From: Lepraria neglecta
Taxonomy: Eukaryota; Ascomycota; Lecanoromycetes; Lecanorales; Stereocaulaceae
Direction of reading: 5' to 3'
NCBI GenBank assembly: GCA_033220425.1
Contig: CM065653.1
Location: 992,001-1,056,000 of the forward strand
Length of the DNA: 64,000 nt
Part shown: positions 45,060 through 56,501 of the stretch, piece after piece
How the letters are laid out: every line of letters begins with the position of its first letter
How positions within the stretch are numbered: position 1 is the first letter of the stretch
The notes under the pieces: generated by a model
The model's database searches: none
Told to the model about the DNA's origin: nothing
The model's input: the letters and a program-made list of their open reading frames with translations, nothing else
Program-made: the position numbers and the translations under genes

Positions 45060-48000
45060 TCCCCATCCTCCCCAGCCTACTATTTTGTCTGCCCGCAGCC
45101 ATAGTCCAGACTACAAAGCCTTAAGAGCGAACAGACAGGGCCCTTAGCAGGGGCTATAAGTTTGGTACCCGTTATCACGAGGATAGCAAGCCGGATTCCG
45201 TCAAGTATATAGGAAAGACCTTGATCGAGCAGGATCGGGTCTTGCGGTATTACCAAGAGTAAGCACCTTCGTATTAGCTCTATACCGACATTCCCACTTA
45301 CAAACTATCTAGGTAGACAATATATATCAAGGGCGAGAAGGAAAAGGCAGGGGACTCCTCCTCTACAACGATAGGGCCAACGATAGCGTACATACTACAG
45401 GACCCCAGAGCCTTCGGAGCGGTCTACTCCTACTCAATCTCGCTATAACCAAGGACTTCATTCGCTATCTCATTACCTCCAGCGAAGGGGTCCTTAATAA
45501 ATAAGGACGCGTCACCGTCAACTCTATAGTCACTTTCGCCGAGTACTTCTTCGCGGGATTCACTCAGGTAACCAGCAGTATCATCAGTAAGGAAGATAGA
45601 TCAGTAATATACCGCGTAAGTTACTCCTGGGTCGATTACAGCGGGTGCCACGGCTAATATCGACTCTAACCTAGTAGGCGAGGTATACTCTAAGGCCGGA
45701 GGGAATAATCGTCAATAAAGAAAGAGCGAAATACCTGTTTAGCAAAGAAGAGCTCGTCGCGTTTACTATCACATTCTAGTCCGTCGATAATACCCACTTC
45801 ATTCATCCACGTAACAAGATTCAGATCCTATTCCTTATATCGGTATTCTACTGGACTAGAGCTAGAATTAGGGCCTTCTTCCCCGACAACAGGGATAAGA
45901 AAGGAGGGGGCCTCCGATATAGGGTAAGTAGACCTGGCGATTAAGGAGGCGCCAGTCGAGGGCTATCTTTACTTACTGTTTGCAGGATATTAACCTCGTC
46001 CTTAGACGCTGCGATAGTAATAATTAGAAAGCGATCTATAGTCTCAGCTAATACTGGGTAAAAAACAACCGTGACCCGGAGAATATCCTATATAGTCTCC
46101 GTCTGCTACTATAGTCTTATACTAGCTAATCAGTAAATTCTCTATAAGGTATTATATATCTACTAGCTAGTACGAGAAACTCCTCTACGACGATACCCAA
46201 TATCTAATAACTATAGCTATCACTGACAAAGCTCTTTATAGTATCGACTCCTACGATATATTTCTACAGCTGAGTATTCCTCCCGGCGAAGACCAACTCA
46301 TCCTCCTATAGAACCCCGAGTTACTATATCTACCTATTCTACGTAACGCCACTATAACGAATAGCGTTACTAAGGATCCGCTAAAATAATCGACCTTTAA
46401 AAATATTTTCAGATAGGTGATACAGCTATTAGGATACTTTGGCTCAGCTACGGTTTATACTATATAACGCGGACTCGGCAAAAAGATCGACGGTATATCG
46501 CCCTAGCTATTCTAAATACGGAAGTAGGCTCGCTAAGCGGTTATAACACAGAGTGATACACTGAGGTCCAGCGGTCTCAGTATCTTATCTAGTCTAACCC
46601 TCGTGTCTTTGGTATAGACTATATAGCTAATTCCTCTTCCGTCTATAGCAAAAGAGTATTCGCCGGCGAAAACGCCGACTATAGCTATATTAACTACTTT
46701 CAATTATTTGCCCCGCTCCGCAAGAAAGGTCTTCTACGTAAACTACTAGCAGAGAAATCGGCTAAGCTCAGGTAGAATCCAGAGCTTCTAGAACTTCAAG
46801 ACTATATCCGTGACCTTAAAATCAATAGAGCTACTAGTAAGGACATCGCTAAAGCTGCAGCGGAGCTTACGAATCGTCGTAACAGGCTAACTAACTAGGC
46901 CTTACGATAATATAAAGAGGATTAGGTTAAAGAGCGAAGGAGATAGAAGATCTATACCTAAGGGAAGAAGAGTGCAGACGATATTATTAAAGTCGATCTT
47001 TCTCTTATACTATTATAGCTAATACCTAAGTATAGTCGCCTAGTAAGAGTTATAATATCTAAGAGCGAGGTATCTATAGAGTAACGGGAATAAACGATAA
47101 GAGACTTATATTTACTTGCTTCTTGGGACTATACGGTTATATATCTCCCTAGAGAGGAGCCGGTTAACGGCCGGTATCCTATAGAGGGTTATATATTAGT
47201 TATAGCAAAGTAAGAGAGCCTCTTCTACCCGTCCTTATAAACATTTAAAGGATACTAATAGTCACAGTCTTCCGAAGGTCTAATAGAGTATCTATATCTA
47301 TAGCTACTAGAGAAAAGAAATAGTACATATAAAGAAGCGAGACAAAGCCGAATTAAGATATTACTTCGACTACTTCGATTAGTATATCGAAGAGTACTAG
47401 GATAAGTATTGCCAAATATATATCGACCATATCCGATTAAGACGCTATACGTCTATTATCTACTATAACACCCTTGTATACCCGTCCTACTACCCCTTCT
47501 ATATCAGGAATCCCCAGCTCCTCGCGGGCAAGAGGTAGGAGTCTTAGACTAGAGATACCAAGATACAGGCTTATCTTAACGACCATATAGATCGATCCCG
47601 TTAGCCGCTTAAGTGCCCTTATCCCCTGTATAAAGCAGAGAAATAGTTTAATAATAGGCTATTATTCCTCTATCATCTGGACGACGCGTATAATCTAGAT
47701 ACCCGCCAGATACAAGACGACTGTCGGGATTTATAGGCCAAAGTGGTTAAGCCGATGAGCGTAATTGTATATACTCGCGATATTATAGGGCGGAAGCGAA
47801 AGGAGCCGGATGGCTTTAACGCCGCTCTCTATCCTCCTACGCAGTATAAGAACTATCGAAAGGTCGCTAAGATTATAGAGAAATCTATACTCCTATCGGT
47901 AACGACTGTATTACCTACCTCGCTCTAACTTTCTGCGAGTAAGTATCCTAAAGAGTTAGTATTAGTCGATACCCTATTTACGACGACCGCCGTCGAGAAT

Positions 48001-48590
48001 ACTGAAGCTCCTACCGTGGAATAGGGCAAGCTGAGAGACACCTTCAGGTATCTAGAGTATATACAAGCCTAGACCGTCGATCCTAAGGTATTATTACTAA
48101 AGCTGTAGCCCTTAATTAACCTCGACGACGAAGCCTCGCTCCGGTAGCCTTTAGAGTTATCCGTAACGATTCTTTCCCCGAAACTCGAATTACCCGATCT
48201 TAACCCTAAGGTCTCCTTTATCAATATTTCCACCGGTAATAGACTATATCATCTACCGGAATTAACTTATAGCGGGCCGATGTCCCCTCTCGATACCGAT
48301 CATCTATCCCCCGTTAAGACTAACAAACCTCGTATCACACTTCAGATCCGCCCACCCAAACCTGGGCCTAAGCCGAAGGTATTACTACGACTAAGCCAGC
48401 CAAAGCAAGCCCTAGCCCAGATGCCCGTCCGTCAAGGGATCAAAAATCGTAGAAGACGACGGACATAATATGACACTAGGTACAATGAGTTTAGGCCCTC
48501 GCCTCCCCGATGGGTAGAGAGTTCTTCAATCCGTCTTCTTATATCTAAGGAGCTAGGTATATAGGCTCCGCATCCTCCATAGAAAATCAA
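45060..48590 (+). pseudogene. RIP-like degraded DUF3435/FluG tyrosine-recombinase gene (Starship-captain family)
   Basis: The DNA becomes very TA-rich (CTATA, TATAG everywhere) and stop codons fill all frames, yet family text is readable on the plus strand. In order: DFIRYLITSSEGVLNK (45450-45500), FIHPRNKIQILFLI (from 45798), ARIRAFFPDN, LRYR then an intron with intact GTAAGT...TTTGCAG ends joining to DINLVLRR, WVKNNRDPENILYS (from 46054), PILRNATITNSVTKDPL (~46330-46380), VYTI*RGLGKKID (46460s, the HxxR box with His to Tyr and Arg to stop), VQRSQYL, NPRVFGIDYIANSSSVY and NYFQLF (catalytic Tyr), and a late C2H2-like CPYPLYKAEK..FLYHLDDAYN (~47620). Stops replace Trp and Gln, consistent with C-to-T on both strands. 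DUF3435 proteins include the captains of Starship elements; whether this one was a captain is inference. Confidence 0.8.
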
Positions 48591-48598
48591 GGCAATCT

Positions 48599-49141
48599 AT
48601 GCAGGATAATCCTTCAGCTGTTCCATCCAACACTAATCTACTCTCTTTTACATCAGCTTCTCGAACGACCTCTATCCGAGATCGCATGCGCCGTCTGGAT
48701 GAGATAAGACCACAGACTGACTTCGACCTCTATGACGCTTATGTTCAAGCGCAGAGTCTATCTTTGCCTCGTCGTCAGCCGCTGCTACTCCGTTCCGCTC
48801 CCGAAAGCGACAGCGAGAGCGATGCGCCCAACGTGTACTACAGGACCCCAAGACGTCCCGTTCGTCGGCTTGCTTTTACGTCCAGGCTTAATGCCAACAG
48901 GGAGGAGCGCGACAGCGATAGCGATACTCGCACCAATGTTAGGCGTCGAAGACGGAACCAGCTTCGCCCACGTGCTATAACTTCCAGTGCCACTATGAAT
49001 AGCGTAAACGACTCGAACAACAGCTCTCAAGGCAGTATGGAGCGGCAACCCTGTAATGCGCCCTCCTGGTACCAGGGAAGTAACATCGCCTGGGCCGATG
49101 AGAATGGCTTCGCCACTGATGGAGACGGGAACGTCATGTAA
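48599..49141 (+). CDS. Hypothetical low-complexity protein
   Basis: 180-codon ORF (MQDNPSAVPSNTNLL...) of normal base composition, starting within ~10 bp of the end of the TA-rich relic. Rich in Arg, Ser, Asp and Asn; RRRRRNQLRPR resembles a nuclear signal; no domain. The C-terminal PSWYQGSNIAWADENGFATDGDGNVM is less repetitive and may be the conserved part. It could belong to the element to its left (spared from mutation), or be chance. I do not recognise it. Confidence 0.35.
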   Translation: MQDNPSAVPSNTNLLSFTSASRTTSIRDRMRRLDEIRPQTDFDLYDAYVQAQSLSLPRRQPLLLRSAPESDSESDAPNVYYRTPRRPVRRLAFTSRLNANREERDSDSDTRTNVRRRRRNQLRPRAITSSATMNSVNDSNNSSQGSMERQPCNAPSWYQGSNIAWADENGFATDGDGNVM

Positions 49142-49582
49142 TAATGATCAAGATGATGGGCAAGGTAAAGTCAACACCGCAATAATCGTCGAGAGGACGT
49201 GAGAAGCTGACTTGCTTGCCTCCTTGTAGAAGTGGTGGTATGCGCGGTGGATGTGCCCAACAAGCAAATTCCCCATTCAAGATTTGCCGATCGGGTGGCG
49301 CTTGCTTGTTCGTGGTTGCCTGGACGATGACGAGGATACGATATGGACGAATAGAGGGCAGGTAGATTGGCAAGGCGGACTCTATCGTATTGCTACCACT
49401 TTAGCGCTGTCAGCAAGCTAGACTACTATTACACACTTCCTGTTGGATACACGACTCCTCGCAGCCCATCGAGCGCTCTCTTTCCCACTGCCACTCTCAC
49501 CCGCCTTCAAGCATAGCACCTACAAATACAACCCCTCCGGCTCCCCCTTGCTCTTCGTCTTGAATGGGAACAAGCCAGCTTT
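49142..49582. other. Region between hypothetical ORF and palindrome-rich element
   Basis: A plus frame around 49505-49597 reads YKYNPSGSPLLFVLNGNKPAFKALDG, plausible coding text that stops at the element border. No start found. Confidence 0.3.
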
Positions 49583-50379
49583 CAAGGCTCTTGATGGTCG
49601 ACCGACTACTTAAGGGCTTGGCGGTTTAAACGGTTGGTTTGCTTTTTTTGCTTCGTAGTTGGTCCAGTTTGAGATCTTATTGGTCCGGTTTAAACCGTCT
49701 GACTTATATGGTTGACGGTTTAAACGGTTTAAACCGTTGGTTTTGCGGAGGTGTGGCAAATTTTTAATAAGGTTAGCGTATTACATATAGGGCAGGGGAG
49801 GCGTGCTTGGGGGCAGTGAGCATGTCTGAGACTGACGCTAAGCTATTATTGGCTAGCGTAGCATACATGTGTCAACTTGAAAAAGTGTCGCAATCGAATA
49901 TTTGGAAGCTTTGGGGGTCGAGCTCGGTCTATGCGAAAAAGCCAAAAGACGCTGTATCGCAAATTTGCTCAGGGCGACGACATGCTATTCTGAATGGATC
50001 TATCTATAAGCCTGATGCACGCCGGTGTTGCTTAGGATGCTTATGAGCCCCGAAGGGTGTTACTATGTACTTATTTTGTGGTGTCGTCGTCGCATACCCC
50101 GTCGGCGGTATTGGCAAATACACCGCATTTTTGACTCCAAATCTCCAAGGAAACTCACGTTCAACTTGAGCTTGCGGTTACCTAATTTTGGTGAGATTTA
50201 CACTAAATCTAGGTGCTTTGCGGCTGCTTCCCAGTACTCAAACCGTTTAAAACCGTTTAAACCGACGGTTTAAACGGTTCAAACGGTTTGACTTCTAAAC
50301 CGAACCACCAACCACTAAAAACCGTCACTTTGGACGGTTTGCCTTTCAAACTGGACCGTTTGGACCATCAAGAGCCTTG
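49583..50379. mobile_element. Putative ~0.8-kb hAT-like non-autonomous element with TTTAAACC palindromes
   Basis: CAAGGCTCTTGATGGTC (49583-49599) is matched by its exact complement at 50363-50379, giving CA...TG-type 17-bp inverted ends. Next to the ends lie clusters of GGTTTAAACGGTTTAAACC-like palindromes (49620-49745 and 50232-50350), typical of subterminal transposase-binding arrays. No transposase ORF inside. Weak points: the 8 bp outside the ends (CCAGCTTT / GCGGTCTG) do not match, and an additional direct repeat CTTGGCGGT (49617-49625, 50376-50384) suggests another reading of the ends. Internal ORF 49807-50046 has no motif. Confidence 0.6.
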
Positions 50380-51355
50380 GCGGTCTGGCAGCCCGAACAC
50401 GACAAGAAGTTCGGCCAAAAAGCTCTGACTACTCTTTTTGAGGGTGGGTCGTGGGTAGTTGTGCCCAACCCTCTTAACGTCACCGGCCTTGGTGTTATCG
50501 TTGAAGACTTCTTCGCCACGAACGTACCGTTCTTGGGCTAGCATCATCCTTATGAACAAGCTGTCTCGCCATCACTGGTAACACTAACTCCAAAACATGC
50601 ACAGTCTCCTAGTCGCCAGCCTGATAAACCAATCCTGGAAAAACAACGGCTTCTTCATCCAATTCGTCCCCTACGGCGAAGTAACCGACTTCCAATACCA
50701 CGACAACAGCAACCCAGGAAAGACGCAATTCGCCAAACCAAACTGTACCGACCACTGGGTCAACGACCCAAGACGCCCCAACTACATATCGTGCGACTTG
50801 ACCTACGGCGGGGAAGAAGGCATGACCGTCCTCACCCAACCATACTCAAACTACAAGGGTGACAAAAACGGCGGCACGCTGTCGCAAATCAAGGACGCCG
50901 CATTCAAAGAAGACCAGATACACTATGAGTTCAAAGTAGACAATGTGTTGCAATCCTCCCTCGACGGCACCGCTCTATACGGCTTCAATTACAATTTCAC
51001 GACCGCGCATCTCCAAGATCTCGTCCACAACGGCGCTGCGAAAATCAGTAACGACTTCGCCACTGTCCCACCTAATACGGCAGGTCTCTACAATCTCGAC
51101 GTGTGCAGGATAACGGAGATGAGTTTCGTAGGTGGGGCACAGCAGTATGGGAAGAGTATACATAGTGGAGCGAGCTTGACGAATTTTATAGAAATCTATG
51201 TGGATCCCTGTATTTGTTCGACGTTCAAGGATAGGAATGGGACGCTGTTTACGAATGCCGCGACGATCAATGTTACCCAAGCTATTACGACCTATCCGGA
51301 AACGGGTGAGAACTGCACGACGAGGGCTTGGCCGGCTAATGCTGCGGATACGTGA
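50380..51355 (+). CDS. Unrecognised protein, possibly secreted, 5' part unclear
   Basis: The clear part is 50597-51355 (252 codons): FFIQFVPYGEVTDFQYHD, NCTDHWVNDPRRPNYISCDLTYGGEEG, TAGLYNLDVCRITEMSFVGG, IYVDPCICSTFKDRNGTLF. Many Asn-X-Ser/Thr sites and several Cys suggest an extracellular protein, but the first Met region (MHSLLVASLINQSW) is not a good signal peptide. Just upstream, another frame reads VWQPEHDKKFGQKALTTLFEGGSWVVVP (two pieces, from 50380), so the real gene probably begins further left and may have been interrupted by the element at 49583-50379. No intron that joins the two parts cleanly was found. Family unknown. Confidence 0.5.
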
Positions 51356-52003
51356 TTATTCCTCGGTTTCTTGTGGTGTGATTTTGTGAGCGGTCGACGC
51401 GCAGTGAGAGGTTTGGCAACATCATTCCGCCCACTCTATTCGAAGGCTGCATTGTGGCTTTCCTTGCCTGCGGGGGATCGGCTGCTCCGCTTTCTGGTGG
51501 CCCACTTATGGTGTGTTATACGAGCTGTGGTGGGGTTGACAATGCAATCTGAAAGCATGTATGCATCTCTTTACCAAGCCAAATTTTCCCTTTTCAGCAG
51601 GATAGCGGTTGAAGTGGTTAAGAACTTATTACTTAGAAGCGTCAGGAGCCAAACGCTCTCGGGAGTCATTCTTCTTGTTCTTAACTGTAGTGATGCTGTT
51701 CACCATAGCTGACGAGCCTACAAAGGTTGGAAAATTTTATTCGGTTTTGCCGAAGTCAATGTGTCTTTGAAAGAACTGAGGAACCCAACACGATTGTTCC
51801 TCTTCATACTCCTTTCGTATCCAGTATCTGTGTGCACTGAGTCCCAAGTCCTTTATCTTGCGATGCGTGCGACAAAGCTATGCTAACACGATGATGTACC
51901 GTTTCCCCCTGACCAGAGGTCCGTAAAAAGCAATGAGGCCCTGTTCATCTTATCAAACAAAGGAGACTTTTACAAACCGATGGCGGCCCTCACGCTGAGC
52001 ATC
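51356..52003. other. Spacer between convergent genes
   Basis: Small plus ORF 51371-51712 without motifs; probably 3' flanks. Nothing recognised. Confidence 0.4.
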
Positions 52004-54208
52004 TCAAGCTGTCGCCGTTGCAGCGTCATCAGCACCACCATTCCCCCGTCCATCGCCACCCCCGCGAATCTCATCCGCAATCTTCTCCGCCAGCGCATCT
52101 ACCAATGTCAGCCTCACCCTCGCTCGATCATTCGAATGGATCAAACAAAACTCACAAATGGTACTCATCGGATGCCCGGGCGGCAAAAACGGAAACGCAC
52201 TTGCATCCACAATCCTCAACCTCTTCGTCCCAAAAACCCTAGCACTACTATCCACCACCGCCATCGCATCCCCCTTCCTTCCCATCTTACAAGTAGCCGC
52301 ACCATGATACACAGTATTGAAGCTCTTCCTCACTGTCTCCAGTATCTCCTCATCCGTCTGGACCTGCTTACCAGGAAACACTTCATCCCCAACAATAACA
52401 TTCTTCTGCATGATATCCGTCGCGAACACCTCCCTTGCGCGCTTGTACGCCGCAATGGCTACATCCTGATCTGCTGGGTGGGTGAGCCAGTTTGGGTTGA
52501 TGAGGGGCTGAACTGCGGTGTCGGAGCTTGAGATTGACACGCTTCCACGCGAGAGAGGGGCTACGAGGGCGGTTACGAGGGATGCGTATTGGTTTGTGTC
52601 ATGGGGGGCCCCGGTAACGTAATTTTCTTGTAGGCCGAAATAGGCTGCTGCGGAGAGGAGCTCGAGTTCCGGCCAGTCGGAGGGGAAGGTGGAGAGGGAT
52701 GTGAGGGTTGAGGGTTGCAGGGTTGAGCGAAGGGTGGGAGGGAGCTTCTCCCATGCTATGGAGGGGTTAGCGCGCGATGATTCGGGGGATAATGAGAAGA
52801 TCTTGAGGTTAAGGGGTGGGTGAAGTCAGGATGGAGACTGGCAGGGAGGAAGGGGTAAGAGGCTTACCTAGGAAGTCGGAGCCTGGGTTTGCGAGGAGGC
52901 CTGTTTGGGTCGCGGCGAATTGTTGCTGAGCTTCTGCTAGGTATGCTGGTTGGCCAAGGGCGGAGTCGGTGATAAGGCTGGTGTTATATGTTGGGCCGAA
53001 GAGGACATGATCCTGTTCCACGGTTAGCCCCCACGGGCGATGGATTAAAGTCCCCATAGTCTTTACTCACCCACATATTCTGCCCGACCCCGGGTCTATC
53101 TGCTATGACGGGAATTCCATATTCTTGCAGAGTTGCTTTTGGGCCAATGCCGGACACCATCAGCAATTGTGGTGACTGGAATACCCCCGCTGAGAGGATG
53201 ACCTCTTTCTTTGCGGACAATGTCAGTACCTGCGTGCCAGTATCGATGGATACTCCCGTAGCAGTCGTTTTTTCGAACAAGACTTTTTTCGCCAAAGTAT
53301 GGGTATAGACAATCAAGTTGGGCCTTCCAAGTGCAGGTGTTAGGAAGGCCGTCTCCGAAGATTCGCGCAAGCCCGTAGTCTGGTTAATGGTAGCGATGTT
53401 GAACGCCGAGCCGAAGAGCTGCCCGCTAGTGAAGCCATTGATAGGTTTAATGCCCACGACACTGAGCGCTTTCTCGATCCAGGTGGAGAACGAAAGGGCG
53501 TAATTGGGGAAAGTGATGTCCAAGGGCTGACCACCGGCTCCCAAGGTGCTCGCATCATAGCCGGGTGTAGCATTGAGGCCTCGTTTCGCGTTGTTGGGCG
53601 GCGTGAAGTTTAGGCTCTTCTCAAAGTAGGGTAGGAGCTTGTCGAAAGTATAGCTCTGGTCGCCGACCTCATCAGCCCACCTCTGGTATGATTCTCTTGT
53701 TCCTCTTTGATAGGCCATGTAATTGCGTGCCGTACAGCCGCCGAGGGTCTTCCCGCGCGCATAGTGTATGATTTGATTATTTGCTCCCTTAGCGCTATCA
53801 GCTTTGAATCAAAAGGCTCGGTGATGACTTTACGGCTTGTGGAACGGTAGTGAAACCCCAATCCACGTTTGGATTGGTATCTGTCACGTTTTTACCAGCC
53901 CAGAGTATGTCTTCGGCTGGGATGGACAGCTGGCTGCCGCTTCCCACAGAATCCTCATAAAAGCCACCGGCCTCTATGACTGCCACTCGATTTGATGGTA
54001 CTTCTGACAGTCGTGCTGCAAGAGCGAGTCCTGCGTTACCGCCGCCGACTATAATATAATCGAACTTAGTGCTGGTACTGGTCGAGCCATCGTTGACCCC
54101 TAAGCTTCGGCGCAGAAGTCGCGTGTGCTTCGGGTTTGGTGAAGGAATGCATGCTGCAATCACAATGCAAGTGGCATACAGTAGTATCGCATGCATTTTG
54201 AAAGGCAT
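52004..54208 (-). CDS. Secreted GMC-family oxidoreductase (FAD)
   Basis: Flavoenzyme of the glucose-methanol-choline family (aryl-alcohol oxidase / choline dehydrogenase-like). Exons on the complement: 54208-53834, 53787-53071, 53012-52868, 52755-52156, 52098-52004; 643 aa; introns 46, 58, 112 and 57 nt. N-terminal signal peptide MPFKMHAILLYATCIVIAAC; an ATG four codons on (54196) is the alternative start. FAD-binding YIIVGGGNAGLALAARL (~residue 45), then RGKTLGGCTARNYMAYQRG (joined by splicing; GMC signature 1 region), SAGVFQSPQLLMVSGIG (GMC signature 2), and the active-site pair VYHGAATCKMG and PPGHPMSTIYALAEKI, the latter completed by the last intron. Complete and intact despite lying among transposons. 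Substrate unknown. Confidence 0.9.
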
Positions 54209-54627
54209 GAATCTTGGTAGCGACCAAGTACACTGCCAAGATGAAAGTGTGGAAGTGGCTGAGGACGAGTTGGACCGTGCTGGGGAAGAAAAGCTGCCAG
54301 GCAAGGATGATAAGAACCGTCTGAACGTCGCAAAGAAAGCGTGGAGGAGGCAAGGAGAGCCATCGCACGAGACTTAGCTCTCATGTGCATCAGTCGAAGA
54401 GCAACGCTTAGCGGCAATGGGCAAACAATCAAGGTGATCACAATGTTAGCGGACGATAGAGAGCTAGACGCATTAGAGCTTTCCTGGCGCCAATAGCTGC
54501 ATTGTAAGAGACTGACACAGACGAGGTGATCACCTACACCACGAGCAAGGTTGAACTTACGGTGGCCGTCAAGGTAGCATTGGATGTTTCATGAGATAAT
54601 CTTACACATGATAGGGAAGTAGCCTCG
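54209..54627. other. Upstream region of the GMC gene
   Basis: Promoter region. The GMC frame continues open to 54304, but the signal peptide argues for the later start. Confidence 0.4.
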
Positions 54628-54715
54628 TTTTCCACGTGGAAGAGGCAGCTTGTAGCGTATTTTGGTGGCCGACATAGGCTCTATTTTCCACGTGGGAGAA
54701 ACAGCTTGTAGCGTA
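54628..54715. repeat. Direct repeat (56-bp period) carrying CACGTG,  split by a transposon
   Basis: TTTTCCACGTGG and CAGCTTGTAGCGTA occur at 54628-54659 and again from 54684, period 56 bp. The second copy is cut at its TA by the pogo-type element; its remainder resumes after that element (58273 onward: GTTTGGCGGTCGACATGGGG, versus TTTTGGTGGCCGACATAGGC in copy one). Confidence 0.75.
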
Positions 54716-54938
54716 TTCGCACCCCACCGCCAAATACTTGGCACCCCTCACCCATGGAACTAGCGCACCCCATAGAACAATTTATTTACATGATTTAATT
54801 CAAAGGGCTACAATTCCACCAATTCCTTGAATACAACCTTCCAACGATTACGCATACCTTTTCGCCTATATATAGCTAGATCCGGTGGCTTTTTGTCTGC
54901 TTAAAAACCTTTATCAGGGCCTTGGTGTAACGCTTTTC

Positions 54939-55643
54939 CTATGCGATTTCCCGATCTAATTCTCTCTGTGCCTCCAAATCTGCCCGTTCCTTAGTTATAG
55001 CGCGCGCATTCTTTGAACTTAGTACACCGCCTGTTTGGAGTATCTGATTGGTCGCCGATTTACGTTGTTTTCGAGCCTCCTCAGCCCGAATTTGTTGGTC
55101 GAATCGTGCTTCCATTAATTCGCCTCGGCGGTCCCCAGCAACCGCACCTTTGACCAATGAGCTTAGCGGCTGCAGAAGGCTCTGGGGCACGTTTGGCGTC
55201 ATAAGAATTGTAGTTGCGGCTCTGGCAAGCTCGCGAATTGTATGCGGAGTGCGCTGTAGGGGCTCGAACTCGTAGGACTCGGTGGGAGGCGGCGTTGCAG
55301 GGCGCGGCGGTGCAGGTGGGTGTGCTTCTCGTACTTTATCGAGTACTAGTACTGGATTATATGGAATAAGCCCTGTTTGCCTCCAAGCAGACCTAATTGT
55401 AGTGCTTTTAAAAGCTTTTGCCCGGAAATCATTAAATGCGTTAAGGAATTCTAGCTTATTGAACTTTTCGTCTCCTATTTGCGTAGCCTTGTTGATAGCC
55501 TCTGAATGCCAGTGTGTTACGAGCCTTTGCAGGACTAGCAATACGCCAGCAGGGCGGATTGGCGTGAAGGTGATCGGACTGATCATAGCATGATTAGTAT
55601 GAACATCTTTGATTAGTCTGGTCATGGTATGATTACTATACAT
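54939..55643 (-). pseudogene. Pogo/Fot1 transposase, C-terminal fragment
   Basis: Open frame of 234 codons containing EAINKATQIGDEKFNKLEFL, FKSTTIRSAWRQTGLIPYNP (typical of the C-terminal third of Fot1/pogo DDE transposases) and a basic, coiled-coil-like tail (QQIRAEEARKQRKS). Its first ~30 codons are encoded by the 37-bp tandem repeats at 55590-55730, so the connection to the catalytic domain is broken. Confidence 0.8.
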
Positions 55644-55735
55644 CTTTGATTAGTCTGGTCATGGTTTGATTACTATACATCTTTGATTAGTCTGATCACG
55701 GTATGATTACTTTGATTAGTCTGATCATGACACTC
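55580..55735. repeat. Tandem repeat, ~37-bp unit, about four copies
   Basis: Units of the form TGATTACTATACATCTTTGA + TTAGTCTGGTCATGGT follow one another with small changes. They lie inside the transposase gene at the junction of its catalytic and C-terminal parts. Confidence 0.8.
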
Positions 55736-56440
55736 TTGGCGCGATTCTCATTTGTCTATATAGAGAGGGCTTCGCCCACCACTTGGAGCATCGTGCTCAA
55801 CTTCGTTACCAACATAGATTTCCTAGCTAGACACTGAACATCATATTATCTCTTTGATACCAGACCCGCCTAGCAACACTCAAGCAAGCCTGCTTACCTT
55901 GGTGATAGACTCTCCGCTCCATATAGAGACAACCCAAAGACCAACGGTCGACTGGTCTTAACACAGTGCTTAAGCGGTTGGAAAACACATACATCTAGTG
56001 GCTGGAGGATATGAGTCGTATGGGACGGAAGCGCTAGCGGAATGATATTATTCTACTCGTAGTACTCCAGGAATTCTTTTGTAGTATAGGATCCGTAGCC
56101 GTCGAAAATAAGGAGTCGGTAACCGCCCTTCTGAAAGCGACGCGAATGGATATTAAAGTGCTTAATCCACTGTAAAGATATCTAATCGTCGGCGTTCCCT
56201 GAGTCGCTAATAGTAATTGCGAGCTTATCTGCTAGGTTATTTTGAAACCATTTAGCTAGAATCCTCTGCCCGGCAATAATAAGCATTGGTGGAATATCCT
56301 GCCCAACCCTATTAATACATTCCTGCGAGGATAACGACTCGCGATTCTCCGGGTCCGCTGAATAGATCTTTCGAATAGGATCCACACTAAGCACCTAATC
56401 CTCGCGTAGTATCCCAATTCGAAAGCCGGTCTCGTCAAAA
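55736..56440 (-). pseudogene. Pogo/Fot1 transposase, catalytic DDE fragment with stops
   Basis: Minus-strand text reads PIRKIYSADPENRESLSSQE (56370s), VGQDIPPMLIIAGQ, ITISDSGNADD followed by a stop (56182-56184), then SLQWIKHF, YRLLIFDGYGSYTTKEF (second catalytic Asp region) and LPSHTTHILQPLDVCVF. At least two stops interrupt it. Clearly dead. Confidence 0.75.
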
Positions 56441-56501
56441 TTCCAGGTATCTTCTAAATGGATCCTGTACTGAGTAACCAAGTCTTTATAGCGCTGGAAA
56501 T

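Noticed and set aside
51980-52531. 183-codon plus ORF, His/Pro/Arg rich
   Set aside because: Antisense to the last exons of the GMC oxidoreductase; low-complexity shadow.
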